From NCBI GenBank assembly GCA_002344075.1, contig DDTM01000024.1:10337-63205 (forward strand): a stretch of DNA of 52,869 bases, given 5' to 3'. Shown piece by piece: positions 15,929 to 25,976 of the stretch; the first letter of the stretch is position 1, and the number at the start of each line of letters is the position of its first letter. The notes under the pieces are model-generated. The model was not told where the DNA came from and ran no database searches. It was given only the letters and a program-made list of their open reading frames with translations. Position numbers and translations under genes: made by a program. Source of the DNA: Bacteroidetes bacterium UBA2364. Its GTDB lineage: Bacteria; Bacteroidota; Rhodothermia; Rhodothermales; UBA2364.

Positions 15929-17146
15929 ATGCACGTATTGTGTTTTTATCAATATTACAATACTCCGGATACGCCAGGAAATATAAGGCTTTTTTCGCTA
16001 TTGGAAGCGATCGGGAAAGAGCATTCTGTTCAGGTGATTACCACACCATACTTCTTACATAAAAAAAAGACAAATTTATTCCCCTTGGCTCCGGAAGGTG
16101 TGGACCTCATCTTGTTGCCTGTATCCTTCGACAACGCGATGGGTAAATGGCAAAGGATACGTTCATATAGTGGATTTGCATGGAAAGCCCTCTTTGCAGG
16201 TTTGAAAACAAGTAAAAGACCAGACGTAATTTGGGGTATTTCGACACCTTTGACTGTTGGATTGATTTCTTTTATATTGGCCCGTTTTTATAGAGTCCCT
16301 TGGGTTTTGGAAGTGAGGGATTTGTGGCCAGATTTTCCGATTCAGATGAAAGGGTTCCGAAGTAGGTCTGTAATCGCGTTTTTCAAATGGATGGAAAGGT
16401 GGCTGTACCATTCGGCGACAACGGTTATCACTTCGTCTCCTGACATGGAGCACCATGTGGCGAGTTTGCTGAAGCAGGAAGAACGTAAAAAGGTACAAAC
16501 CGTAATACATGGTACAAACCCACAGATGAGCGATGCTATATCGGCGGAACAAGTACATGCCTTCCGGGCACACCACCAAATCCCTGCTAAGTTTCTGGTA
16601 TTGTATGGTGGAAAATTTGGACGTGCAAACGATACTCCTACGATTTTAAAGGCCATTCGTTCGATGCAAAAAGATGCGAATGTCCATTTTATCCTGTGTG
16701 GGTTTGGGTTCTATGAGCCGGAAGTTAAGAAAGCTGCTGCGTTATCTTTCAATATGACGTATATTCCAGAGTTGGCACACCATGAAATGCTGGTATTGAA
16801 CAAAATTGTAGATTTGTCGTTGGTTACCTTTTTAGACCTGCCAGTGCTTGGTGCCAATTCACCCGCTAAATTTTTTGACAGTTTGGCCGCTGGGGTTCCC
16901 GTTATTGTAACCAATCCTGGATGGACGAAAGAGGTGGTGGAACGGGAAGGATGTGGGTGGTACGTTCCGGCTGAACGCCCCGATCTTCTGGCTCAGAAGA
17001 TCAAAATGCTGTCGACAGATCCTCAAGTTGTTGCGAGGGCTGGTGAGAAAGGTGCATATTTGGCACGGAAATATTATGATCGTCAGAAGTTAGGAGTGGA
17101 TATGAAACATATTCTGGAATCGGCACTTGAAAAAGCGTTTCCTTAA
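15929..17146 (+). CDS. Family-4 glycosyltransferase (WbuB-like)
   Basis: From the ATG at 15929 the protein has 405 residues and a GT-B fold. The N-terminal domain opens with VLCFYQYYNTPDTPGNIR, contains VIWGISTPLTVGLISFILARFYRVPWVLEVRDLWPDFP (typical of WbuB/WcaL-like GT4 enzymes) and is followed by the GT4 donor domain: LVLYGGKFGRANDTPTILKAI and PAKFFDSLAAGVPVIV, where the usual E..AxG is varied. These enzymes add a sugar to a polysaccharide or O-unit precursor on the cytoplasmic side. A TTG four codons upstream is in frame but is not preferred. Its position next to the Wzc-like kinase fits exopolysaccharide synthesis; donor and acceptor are unknown. Confidence 0.88.
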   Translation: MHVLCFYQYYNTPDTPGNIRLFSLLEAIGKEHSVQVITTPYFLHKKKTNLFPLAPEGVDLILLPVSFDNAMGKWQRIRSYSGFAWKALFAGLKTSKRPDVIWGISTPLTVGLISFILARFYRVPWVLEVRDLWPDFPIQMKGFRSRSVIAFFKWMERWLYHSATTVITSSPDMEHHVASLLKQEERKKVQTVIHGTNPQMSDAISAEQVHAFRAHHQIPAKFLVLYGGKFGRANDTPTILKAIRSMQKDANVHFILCGFGFYEPEVKKAAALSFNMTYIPELAHHEMLVLNKIVDLSLVTFLDLPVLGANSPAKFFDSLAAGVPVIVTNPGWTKEVVEREGCGWYVPAERPDLLAQKIKMLSTDPQVVARAGEKGAYLARKYYDRQKLGVDMKHILESALEKAFP

Positions 17147-17247
17147 TAAGTTTTTAGTTTCTTATTTAAAACCCGTACTTATCGTTTTTTAGATACCCAT
17201 TTGCATATTATTGCTGTTTCTGTCATTTTCCATGTAGGCAAAAACAT

Positions 17248-20200
17248 ATGGGACATCATTTTTTTTCTCTTTCTATAACGGTTCTTTTTTTGCTGGCAAA
17301 CCCTATAAAGGGTCAATCCGTTTACTGGGACTGGCAAAAGCCCAGCCAGCCTTATCTTAAAATTGCCGTTGTAGAAGACGGTGTGTATCGTGTAACAGGC
17401 CAAGAATTGCGGGCCAAGGGGCTGAATTTATCGGGCATAGACCCCTCTTTCCTACAGTTGTTTGAGCATGGTAAAGAGATTCCCATTTGGTATCAAGGAG
17501 GGAGTACCATGGGAGATGCCGACTATATCGAATTTATCGGCAAGCAAAACCGTGGAGAGGACGAAACGTGGGCCTATGATGCGCCGGAGTCTCAAGGTAG
17601 CACACGTTTCAGTTTGTATTCAGATACCACCTTTTATTGGTTGTCATGGACTGGTAGTGAAACGGGACTTCGGTATGTTCAAACAACGCCGACTCAGTTT
17701 GCCGAAGGTGCAACCATGACGCAGAAGTATGTGGCCATGATTTGGCAAGAACAGGAAGCGGTCTATCATTATGGCGATGGTGATGCACAAGTCTCAAACC
17801 CCTTATTTACTCGTGGAGAAGGGATGTATTGGAGCAGCATCGTTAATACCTCTTCAAGTCCTGTCAATGCTGATTATACCATTCCTTTGAGTAATGCTGA
17901 GGCATCTGTCGGAGATTCTCTCGAAATAAATGTGCGAATTAGTACCCTTAACGCTACTTCGCACCGGATAGGCCTTAGTTTAAACCTAAAACAAGGTGGG
18001 AGCACAGGATACAAAGAATTGGTGGTGCAGGAATGGAGTGGCTGGTTTTTTAGGGACTTAAGGGCTAAAATCCCACTCAGCGACCTTGCGAATTTAAACC
18101 AGTTACAGGTTCGGATCGTGTCATACAATCCACTGAATGAAACCCGGCCTCAAGTTTATTTAGACTACATCGCAGTGCATTACCAGCGCAAACTTACTGC
18201 TACTACGGGGGTGTTACGCCTAAACCATCCCAACCGAGGAGCAGTGGGATTTACAACAAATGGATGGAGTAATGGAAATGTTGTGGTTTACAACCCAAAT
18301 ACAAAGAGAAGATTCGAGTTTACTACGGGAAGTGGAGGAGGGGGGGCTTTTTACGAAAAACAGAATACAGGTGATTTGCCCTTGTATGCGATTCAGCAAG
18401 TGGCCATCAAGAAACCCGTATTGCTCAGTCAGGTACAGTCCAGCCATTGGCGTGATACTACCAATGCGGCAGATTATGTGATTATCACCACCAAAACACT
18501 GTTGAGTTCTGCCAATCAGATGGCGGCATATCGGCAGCAAAAGGATGGATTTAAAACAGTTGTAGTAGATGTGCGGGAATTATACAATGAGTTTGATTTT
18601 GGGCGCCCTACCCCAATCGCCATTCGTCGTTTTGTTCATCAGTCACAAAAATGGCAAATCAAACCCAAATTCTTGTTGTTCTGGGGAGATGCACTTTATC
18701 CCGACCGCAAATCTCCGCACCAACCTTGGGAAGTCCCTTCTTTTGGCCGACCCTCTTCCGACGGCTGGTTTGCATTGGGTCTTGGTGGAGATACTGATTG
18801 GCGTGAGGTGGTTTCGGTTGGGCGGCTGAATGTACGTGATAACGAGGTCTATGGTACAACGGTCATCAACAAAATTAAACAATATGAACAAGTGCCGGTG
18901 GATGTATGGAATAAAAAACTCATTGGGCTTGCAGGCGGGTTAAATGTTTATGAACAAGTGGAATTAAAGCGAAATGTGGTGCGCTGGATGAAGGAAATGG
19001 CGGGAAAACCTTTTGGGGCGGATACGACCTTTATATCAAAAGGTATTCTGACTGATGTTTTGGACACCTCTTTATTGGACTCACTTCAAACACGGATTAG
19101 AAAAGGTGCGGGGATGATGCTGTATTTCGGACATTCATCTGCTTTTAGTTGGGAAATTGTTACCCGCCCAGTAACAGAATGGAACAATGCCAGCCGTTTA
19201 CCGATCGTGTTTTCATTGGGTTGTACCACAGGTGCGTTTGCTGGAGATCGTTTTGCCGATCCCAATAATCCTGTTTTTGCGGAATCGTTATTGTTTTCCC
19301 CCAATGGAGGAATTGCACACTGGGGTGGTTCCGGATCGAGCTATATCTCATTTACGGCCGATATGGTTAATCATGTAATACCAAGAATTAATAGGGATGG
19401 TGCCCGACGGTTGGGGGATATTTTCCGGTTGGGCAAACAGGCATATTTGGATTCTCTCGCCAGTAGGATGTCAACAGTTGTAAATGGGGTTCGGGTTCCG
19501 GGGAAAATTCTTGCCACAGAACGTCCGTATGAATTAATGCATGTCCTGCAATACAACCTGATCGGAGACCCGGCCACCCAAACGCGTTTGCCTTCTCAAT
19601 CCAATTATCGTTTACTGGCCAGTGACATTGTCGTTTTGCCGGCCTCTCCGGTTCCGGCAGATTCTGCCTTATCAGTCCGTGTGAATCTACATAATTTGGG
19701 GAATATTCCTGAATACCCTTCCTTATTAAAATTAGAACATGAACGCCCTGGTGGAGGGGTTACCGTCTATGAGCAACGGATAGCACCGGTTGCCATAACA
19801 GAATCTTATACGTTTAAGGTGAAAATAAATGATCAATCGGTGGGACAAAACAAAATCCGGATTACAACAGATGCCCAAAACGAGATTGCAGAATCTGACG
19901 AGACCGATAATTTTGTCGAAAAGAGTATTACTATTTTTTCGAATGGGGTTTCAGTAGTTTCGCCCATAAACTTTGGGGTAGAACCGACACTGACACCTAC
20001 CCTCCGGGTGAGTACCTTGGCCTTAAGCCAGAATGACCATGCCTTCATTTTTGAGATGGACTCCACCCGCACCTTTACGTCACCGTTTAAGCGCAGTTTT
20101 CAGACTACGACCAACGCTTTGACAGCAGAGTGGAAACAAAGTACACCCTTGGTTTCCGGAAGAACCTATTATTGGCGGGCACGGTTAGACAACCCCAGTC

Positions 20201-22182
20201 AATCCGAAAACTGGACCAATGCCGCTTTTACTGTTCGGACTGATCTCGCGGCGGGTTGGCTCCAGCAAAGAGTTTTGTTTGAAGGCAATGTACATTCACC
20301 CCAACTTTCTTATAGCGATCCTAAGTGGACTTTTGCTACAACAAGGACTGAAATTAATATTGATGCCACTTCCGGTGGTACAAACCAGAACAATAAATGC
20401 CAGTATTTGGTCAACGGAGAACCGTTCTTGCGCCTGAAAGTGGGTTATGGAATTCTCACTTTGGACGGATATAGCGGTAAGGTAAAAGAGTACTTCAGTG
20501 GTGCTATTAATTCCAGTCTCTCTGACTGGCAACAATTCCGAACGATTTATAACAATGCGGGAAAAGGTGATTATGTGATGGTTCGTACCTGCTATATTGG
20601 CTCGACACCTGTTGCGGATTCGCTCAAAACTTTTTTCAGGGGGCTTGGTAGCACGGCAATAGATCGTCTGCTAAAACCGGGAATAGATGGAAAAAACCAA
20701 AACCTTTGGGCGATGATCACCCGAAAAGGAATGCCAGAAGCCACGACTGAGCTGACACAAAGTTCCTCCAACATCACAGAACTTGATCTTCCGGTCACCT
20801 TATCCTTTTTGGTATCAGAAGCCCAAACCACTTCCCCCCCTATTGGTCCGGCGTTGTCTTGGAAAACAGTTACTTGGGGACAAAACTTTCCGATTGGGGA
20901 TGCCGACCGAAGTATTACCTTTGATATTTTGCCTGCTAATGGAGATACACCTCTGCTTTCTGGATTGAAGGAACCGCTTCCAGCCATTGGGCTGGCGGGA
21001 ATCAATGCGAAAACCCATCCGTTTATCCGTCTGAGGGCTACCTTTAGAGACGGTTCTCATAAAACTACACCCCAATTACATTATGCGCATGTGGCCTTCG
21101 ATCCTGTACCGGATATCGCATTGATACCCGCTGAATTTACATTGGGTAACGAAACGCTTGCAGAAGGTGCTATGCAAACGGTACAGGTTAAATTGCAAAA
21201 TCTGAGTCAAACAACTGCTGGGAAAATCAGGGCCTTGTTTGTCCTCACAAATGCACAAAATCAGACAAGTATCATCGGCCGGGACTCGGTCGCAACCCTT
21301 GTGCCCAATGCAATTGCTTCTTTTAGTAAATCAATTGCTACAGTCGGACTTGCGGGAAAAAACCAAATTCAAGTATTTATCGAACAGGTGGATGTGCCCG
21401 AAGTCATTGTTTTTAACAATACGCTACTCAAAAACTTTACAGTGGTTTCAGATAAGCAAGCGCCATCCTACCGGGTAACGGTAGATGGCGTGGAGTTGTT
21501 GAATGACCCCAAGCCCATTGTTAATCCGGAAAGCCATCTGTACCCCTTCGTCACGGCAACACCCGTCATCGAAGTGATGTTATCAGACAATGACCAAAAT
21601 CGTTTATTGGATGATGTAAAACTGTTTACATTAAAGTTGAACAACGTCAATGTGGATCTGGCAGGCCCAAATGTTACTTTTATTAAAGGGACCTCTGCCG
21701 ATAACCGTGCGCGCATTATCTATAAACCAGACCTGACTGGAAAGGATGGAACCTATACCCTCTCCTTGGCTGTTCGTGATGTTTCTGGCAATCAGGCGGA
21801 GCCTTATCAGGTGCATTTTCGTGTACAAAACGCGGCAGAAATTGAGAGCTTATACCCTTATCCCAATCCAATGATTAACCAAACCACATTTGCTTTCCGG
21901 CTTCGTGGTGCGGCAACTACATTGGTGGAAGATTTGAGGATTCGGGTCTTTACAGTGGGCGGACGGTTAGTCCGTGAATTTGATTTGGTAAAAAACCCTA
22001 CTGAACTACAGGCGGGTGTTTTGCGAACGAATTGGAACATGGTAAAATGGGATGGTACTGACGCCGACGGTGATGCCCTAGCTACGGGAACATATCTCTA
22101 CAAAGTGATTTTGCGTACCAAGGAAGGGCTACAGGCGGTGAATAGCGAATCTAGCGTAGAGAAATTGGTGATTATTCGTTGA
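17248..22182 (+). CDS. porU: Type IX secretion system sortase PorU
   Basis: The 1644-residue protein starts with a signal peptide (MGHHFFSLSITVLFLLANPIKGQ). A gingipain-type C25 cysteine peptidase domain spans roughly residues 410-790, with catalytic candidates His629 (YFGHSSAFSWE) and Cys659 (FSLGCTTGAF). A CARDB-like repeat follows (about 810-910), then several beta-sandwich regions, and a C-terminal FlgD-Ig-like sorting domain (YPYPNPM ... VKWDGTDADGDALATGTYLYKV). PorU removes the C-terminal sorting signal of type IX cargo at the cell surface and joins the mature protein to lipopolysaccharide. Typical homologues are about 1100-1300 residues, so this one is clearly enlarged between the peptidase and the C-terminal domain. 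porV, often adjacent elsewhere, is not next to it. Confidence 0.92.
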   Translation: MGHHFFSLSITVLFLLANPIKGQSVYWDWQKPSQPYLKIAVVEDGVYRVTGQELRAKGLNLSGIDPSFLQLFEHGKEIPIWYQGGSTMGDADYIEFIGKQNRGEDETWAYDAPESQGSTRFSLYSDTTFYWLSWTGSETGLRYVQTTPTQFAEGATMTQKYVAMIWQEQEAVYHYGDGDAQVSNPLFTRGEGMYWSSIVNTSSSPVNADYTIPLSNAEASVGDSLEINVRISTLNATSHRIGLSLNLKQGGSTGYKELVVQEWSGWFFRDLRAKIPLSDLANLNQLQVRIVSYNPLNETRPQVYLDYIAVHYQRKLTATTGVLRLNHPNRGAVGFTTNGWSNGNVVVYNPNTKRRFEFTTGSGGGGAFYEKQNTGDLPLYAIQQVAIKKPVLLSQVQSSHWRDTTNAADYVIITTKTLLSSANQMAAYRQQKDGFKTVVVDVRELYNEFDFGRPTPIAIRRFVHQSQKWQIKPKFLLFWGDALYPDRKSPHQPWEVPSFGRPSSDGWFALGLGGDTDWREVVSVGRLNVRDNEVYGTTVINKIKQYEQVPVDVWNKKLIGLAGGLNVYEQVELKRNVVRWMKEMAGKPFGADTTFISKGILTDVLDTSLLDSLQTRIRKGAGMMLYFGHSSAFSWEIVTRPVTEWNNASRLPIVFSLGCTTGAFAGDRFADPNNPVFAESLLFSPNGGIAHWGGSGSSYISFTADMVNHVIPRINRDGARRLGDIFRLGKQAYLDSLASRMSTVVNGVRVPGKILATERPYELMHVLQYNLIGDPATQTRLPSQSNYRLLASDIVVLPASPVPADSALSVRVNLHNLGNIPEYPSLLKLEHERPGGGVTVYEQRIAPVAITESYTFKVKINDQSVGQNKIRITTDAQNEIAESDETDNFVEKSITIFSNGVSVVSPINFGVEPTLTPTLRVSTLALSQNDHAFIFEMDSTRTFTSPFKRSFQTTTNALTAEWKQSTPLVSGRTYYWRARLDNPSQSENWTNAAFTVRTDLAAGWLQQRVLFEGNVHSPQLSYSDPKWTFATTRTEINIDATSGGTNQNNKCQYLVNGEPFLRLKVGYGILTLDGYSGKVKEYFSGAINSSLSDWQQFRTIYNNAGKGDYVMVRTCYIGSTPVADSLKTFFRGLGSTAIDRLLKPGIDGKNQNLWAMITRKGMPEATTELTQSSSNITELDLPVTLSFLVSEAQTTSPPIGPALSWKTVTWGQNFPIGDADRSITFDILPANGDTPLLSGLKEPLPAIGLAGINAKTHPFIRLRATFRDGSHKTTPQLHYAHVAFDPVPDIALIPAEFTLGNETLAEGAMQTVQVKLQNLSQTTAGKIRALFVLTNAQNQTSIIGRDSVATLVPNAIASFSKSIATVGLAGKNQIQVFIEQVDVPEVIVFNNTLLKNFTVVSDKQAPSYRVTVDGVELLNDPKPIVNPESHLYPFVTATPVIEVMLSDNDQNRLLDDVKLFTLKLNNVNVDLAGPNVTFIKGTSADNRARIIYKPDLTGKDGTYTLSLAVRDVSGNQAEPYQVHFRVQNAAEIESLYPYPNPMINQTTFAFRLRGAATTLVEDLRIRVFTVGGRLVREFDLVKNPTELQAGVLRTNWNMVKWDGTDADGDALATGTYLYKVILRTKEGLQAVNSESSVEKLVIIR

Positions 22183-22209
22183 GGCAGTGTCCTTTCTGGA
22201 TTTTCAATG

Positions 22210-22245
22210 GCCTGCTTGGATAACTCTGGGCAGGCTTTTTATTTT
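22210..22245 (+). terminator. Intrinsic terminator after porU
   Basis: GCCTGC (22210-22215) and GCAGGC (22230-22235) form a hairpin with a 14-base loop, followed by TTTTTATTTT. It lies 28 bases past the porU stop. It also argues against the upstream start at 22187 for the next gene. Confidence 0.75.
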
Positions 22246-22285
22246 CTGGTGTTCATATACATTCAAAATGTTCCGGAGTGCCCTC

Positions 22286-22912
22286 ATGTTATTTTGTATC
22301 GAAAAAAAAATACGTTTGCTGTGTTTGGTCGCCTTGTCGTTATCAGTAGTTGGTTGCGAAAAACAACTCAGTGTTTATGAGCAGGCTATTTTGCAAAATC
22401 GTTTTGAAAAGGATGCTGCTCTCCGAAACCCCCAAACCAGTGTGCTTCGTCCTCAGGACGTGAATAATTTTAAAGGGCTTAAATACTTCGATGTAAATTC
22501 GGCCTATCGTTTTGTGGTTCCAATGCTGCCAACGGAAAATAATCGTGTTGTACGCATGAAAGAGCGTATTACAGAGGAGGAAAAAGAATACATATGTGCT
22601 GGTAGTGTGACCCTAAAATTTCCGGAAGCGGAAGAACGCTTGTTGGTGTTTAAATTAGAGGAGGAGCCGCCGGATATGTATTGGATCCCCTTTCGGGATG
22701 CCACGAATGGAAAGGAAACCTATGGCGGCGGTCGGTATTTGAGTGCCCGGAAAATTTCCGGCAATTCTTTAGTGGTAGATTTTAATGAAGCCTACAATCC
22801 ATATTGTGATTATAATCCGGATTACATCTGTACCCTCCCACCCGCAGAAAACAAGCTTTCCGTCCCTGTTCCAGCGGGTGAAAAGCAGTCTCGGATTATT
22901 GCCCATAAGTGA
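22286..22912 (+). CDS. DUF1684-family lipoprotein
   Basis: From the ATG at 22286 the protein has 208 residues, with a lipoprotein signal ending LSLSVVGC (Cys24). The rest matches the DUF1684 pattern: LKYFDVNSAYRFV, EEERLLVFKLEEE-like strands, a glycine-rich YGGGRYL and the C-terminal signature DFNEAYNPYCDYNPDYICTLPPAENKLSVPVPAGEK. The family is widespread and has no established biochemical function that I know of. The in-frame ATG at 22268 is an alternative start. The terminator at 22210-22245 makes it a unit separate from porU. Confidence 0.82.
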   Translation: MLFCIEKKIRLLCLVALSLSVVGCEKQLSVYEQAILQNRFEKDAALRNPQTSVLRPQDVNNFKGLKYFDVNSAYRFVVPMLPTENNRVVRMKERITEEEKEYICAGSVTLKFPEAEERLLVFKLEEEPPDMYWIPFRDATNGKETYGGGRYLSARKISGNSLVVDFNEAYNPYCDYNPDYICTLPPAENKLSVPVPAGEKQSRIIAHK

Positions 22913-23062
22913 CTCACGGTTTCTGGGAATCGGATTTGGCTGAAAACGCTTCTTGTTAAGGGTGTATAGGTTTTGGGTTAAAACTCGGTGATGGGGGGAA
23001 CAGCCCCGATGAGGTGTCGTAACCGAAACACATAATTCGGAAACGAAAACCGCCTATCTGTT

Positions 23063-25780
23063 ATGAAACTATACCCCAGCCATGATATTTTGCGGGAAAA
23101 CCGCCGCAACCTGAACGCCTTTTTTAATCCTAAATCCGTCGCTGTTGTTGGCGCTACCGACCGAGAGGGAAGTGTGGGGCGGATTATCATGGAAAATTTG
23201 CAAAATGAGGTATTTAAAGGAAAGGTTTTCCCTGTAAATCCCAGTCGTACAACATTAATGGGGCTTCCATGTCATCCTTCTTTGGCGGCATTGCCCCAAA
23301 CGCCTGAACTAACGGTTATCGTGACGCCCGCCACCACGGTTCCTGCCCTTGTTCAGGAATGTGCCGAGAAAGGATGTAGGAGTATTATCATCATATCCGC
23401 AGGTTTTAAGGAAATTGGCGAGGCAGGCATTGCACTGGAGAAAGAAGTTTTAGACATTGCAAAGAAATACAAAATTCGGATTATTGGCCCCAATTGCCTG
23501 GGTGTTATGCGTCCTAAGACGGGCCTTAATGCTACGTTTGCAGACGGAATGGCCAAAGCTGGTTCAGTAGCACTTATTTCTCAGTCGGGAGCGATGTGTA
23601 CAGCCATTTTAGACTGGAGCCGCCGCGAAAATGTGGGATTTTCCGCATTTGTTTCTATTGGTTCGATGCTTGATGTCTCTTGGGGAGATCTCTTACATCA
23701 ACTCGGAAATGATCCACAAACGAAGAGTATTGTACTGTATATGGAGTCCATAGGAGATGCTCGTAGTTTCATGTCGGCAGCGAGAGAGGTATCCCGATCC
23801 AAGCCTATTATTGTGATCAAAGCAGGAAGCACCGAGGAAGCTGCGAAGGCTGCGGCGTCTCACACTGGTTCTATGGCCGGAAGTTTCGATGTACTGCGAA
23901 CGGCCTTTCGTCGGGTAGGGGTGATGCGCGTAGAACGGATTTCTGAGTTGTTTAACATGGCCGATATACTGAGTAAGCAGCCACGACCTAAAGGAAACCG
24001 CTTGGCGATTATTACGAATGCGGGTGGGCCAGGCGTCTTGGCAACAGACGCCCTCATCAATAATGGAGGTACGCTTTCAAAATTGGCGCCGGAGACAATA
24101 GAGGCATTAAATACGTTCTTGCCCTCATATTGGTCTCATGCCAACCCCATAGATGTTTTAGGTGATGCTACGCCCGAAATTTTTGCAAAAACATTGGATG
24201 TAGTATCTAAAGACCCCAATACAGATGGATTGCTGGTTGTACTAACGCCACAAGCGATGACAGACCCAACAGAATCAGCAAAAGTATTGGTACAATATGC
24301 AAAATTGCCCCAAAAGCCAGTATTGGCTGCTTGGATGGGTGGGGAAAAAGTAGCCGAAGGCCACGAAATTTTGAACAGTGCTGGCATTCCTGTTTTTGAG
24401 TATCCAGATACTGCGGCTCAACATTTCGTCATGATGTACCGCTATTTCCGGCGGTTGGAGTCGCTTTACCAAACACCCCGATTCGCCATTGACAGCGAAG
24501 AAATGTTGCAAGAAAAGGCAGTTGTACGTGAAATGATAAGCAAGGCTCGTGCTGAAAACCGCGAAATACTTACCGAGTCTGAAGCCAAACAAATATTGGC
24601 TGCTTATGGCATCCCAACAGTTCCAACCTATGTGGCCACAACGGAGGAGGAGGCTGTCTCGCATGCAAACCGCTTAGGATATCCTGTAGTCGTGAAAATA
24701 CATTCCCATACCATTACACATAAAACGGATGTGGGAGGGGTTAAACTTAACCTCCGAGATGCCAATTCTGTGCGTCGGTCTTTCCAAAACATTCAATCTG
24801 CGGTCCCCCCCGACGCTTTTAATGGGGTTGCTGTACAACCCATGGTGCGCTTGGATGGTTATGAGCTGATTTTGGGAGCCAGTGAGGACAGTCAGTTTGG
24901 TCCAGTACTGTTGTTTGGTGCTGGTGGTACGATGGTCGAGGTTTTTAAAGACCGTGCCCTTGGTTTACCGCCATTAAATACGGTACAGGCAAAACAAATG
25001 ATTGAACAAACCAAGATCAGTTTGGCGCTTAAAGGCATCCGAGGGAAACCACCCGTAAACATAGAAGAGCTTCAAGAGCTGATGGTACGGTTTAGTCAAT
25101 TGGTAACAGAACAACGGCGTATCAAGGAAATAGACATCAATCCTTTGCTTGCTACCGCCGATGGATTTGTGGCACTGGATGCACGGGTGGTTTTGCACCC
25201 AGCATCTCTTCCGGATACGGCCTTACCACAGCCTGCCATACGCCCCTATCCGACGCAATATGTTTCTGCCCAAACCCTTAAGACCGGTCAAGCGGTGATT
25301 GTTCGTCCGATTATGGCCGAAGATGAACCCCTGATTGCGGTATTCCATGAACACCTCTCCGAGCGAAGTGTCTATATGCGGTATTTCCAGTCGTTGAACC
25401 TTTCGCAACGGACGCATCACGATCGTCTGATCCGGGTGGCTCATGTAGATTATGGGCGCGAGATGGCCCTCGTCATGGAACACGAGCAAGCAGACGGTAC
25501 ACCACAGGTTCTGGCCATTGGCCGGCTTTCAGTTGTCGGAGATACGGGTGATGCAGAATTCTCGATGCTGATCCGCGATGATTTTCAGCGATCGGGCATT
25601 GGAACCAAGTTGCTTTCGGAATTGGTGGCGATTGCACGTGCCGAAGGGATGCAGCGGGTAATTGCGGAAATCCTTCCAGAAAATCGGGGGATGCAACGGG
25701 TTTGTGAAAAAGTGGGCTTTACGCTACACTATGATGCCGATGCACAGGTGGTTCATGCCGTGATCGAAGTAGGGAATTAA
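23063..25780 (+). CDS. ADP-forming acyl-CoA synthetase fused to GNAT acetyltransferase
   Basis: The 905-residue protein has a CoA-binding domain (about 15-130, VAVVGATDREGSVGRIIMEN), a succinyl-CoA-ligase-like domain (IIGPNCLGVM near 150, SQSGAMCTAI near 180), an ATP-grasp domain (about 495-720, GYPVVVKIHSHTITHKTDVGGVKL) and a C-terminal GNAT domain (about 745-905, RSGIGTKLLSELVAIA with the acetyl-CoA loop). The architecture equals PatZ/Pat protein lysine acetyltransferases and some acetate-CoA ligases. The phospho-carrier histidine of ADP-forming synthetases appears to be present as His267 in ASHTGSMAG; it is reported missing in some Pat proteins. The protein could therefore be a working synthetase, an acetyltransferase, or both. 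Confidence 0.88.
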   Translation: MKLYPSHDILRENRRNLNAFFNPKSVAVVGATDREGSVGRIIMENLQNEVFKGKVFPVNPSRTTLMGLPCHPSLAALPQTPELTVIVTPATTVPALVQECAEKGCRSIIIISAGFKEIGEAGIALEKEVLDIAKKYKIRIIGPNCLGVMRPKTGLNATFADGMAKAGSVALISQSGAMCTAILDWSRRENVGFSAFVSIGSMLDVSWGDLLHQLGNDPQTKSIVLYMESIGDARSFMSAAREVSRSKPIIVIKAGSTEEAAKAAASHTGSMAGSFDVLRTAFRRVGVMRVERISELFNMADILSKQPRPKGNRLAIITNAGGPGVLATDALINNGGTLSKLAPETIEALNTFLPSYWSHANPIDVLGDATPEIFAKTLDVVSKDPNTDGLLVVLTPQAMTDPTESAKVLVQYAKLPQKPVLAAWMGGEKVAEGHEILNSAGIPVFEYPDTAAQHFVMMYRYFRRLESLYQTPRFAIDSEEMLQEKAVVREMISKARAENREILTESEAKQILAAYGIPTVPTYVATTEEEAVSHANRLGYPVVVKIHSHTITHKTDVGGVKLNLRDANSVRRSFQNIQSAVPPDAFNGVAVQPMVRLDGYELILGASEDSQFGPVLLFGAGGTMVEVFKDRALGLPPLNTVQAKQMIEQTKISLALKGIRGKPPVNIEELQELMVRFSQLVTEQRRIKEIDINPLLATADGFVALDARVVLHPASLPDTALPQPAIRPYPTQYVSAQTLKTGQAVIVRPIMAEDEPLIAVFHEHLSERSVYMRYFQSLNLSQRTHHDRLIRVAHVDYGREMALVMEHEQADGTPQVLAIGRLSVVGDTGDAEFSMLIRDDFQRSGIGTKLLSELVAIARAEGMQRVIAEILPENRGMQRVCEKVGFTLHYDADAQVVHAVIEVGN

Positions 25781-25885
25781 TGTAAAAATGACTTGCTTTA
25801 TCACGCATTATAAGATTATTTTGTTTCTTATGGTTAAGCACTACATATCGCCTGTTGTCAATTGGCAAAGACTCCCCACTACATA

Positions 25886-25969
25886 AAAGTATGCGGCAGG
25901 CGAGGCGGTATAGACGTTTAATTGCGATTTATTGATGTAAAAGCCTTCTGCGTAAAGTATGCGGTAGGC
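25886..25969 (+). repeat. Pair of 16-base direct repeats before trpE
   Basis: AAAGTATGCGGCAGGC at 25886-25901 recurs as AAAGTATGCGGTAGGC at 25954-25969, with one difference. The second copy provides the right half of the terminator hairpin at 25941-25976, so the first copy could compete for the same left arm. Confidence 0.6.
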
Positions 25970-25976
25970 TTTTTTT
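25941..25976 (+). terminator. Intrinsic terminator between acyl-CoA synthetase gene and trpE
   Basis: AAGCCT (25941-25946) pairs with AGGCTT (25966-25971); an inner stem of GCG with TGC extends it around TAAAGTA, and a T run reaches 25976. It is 160 bases past the synthetase gene and 72 bases before the trpE start, so it could serve either as the upstream terminator or as a trpE attenuator. No tryptophan-rich leader peptide is apparent. Confidence 0.65.

Noticed and set aside
15745..16062. 105-codon open frame upstream of and overlapping the glycosyltransferase
   Set aside because: No recognisable protein features, and its second half lies in another frame of a clear glycosyltransferase gene.
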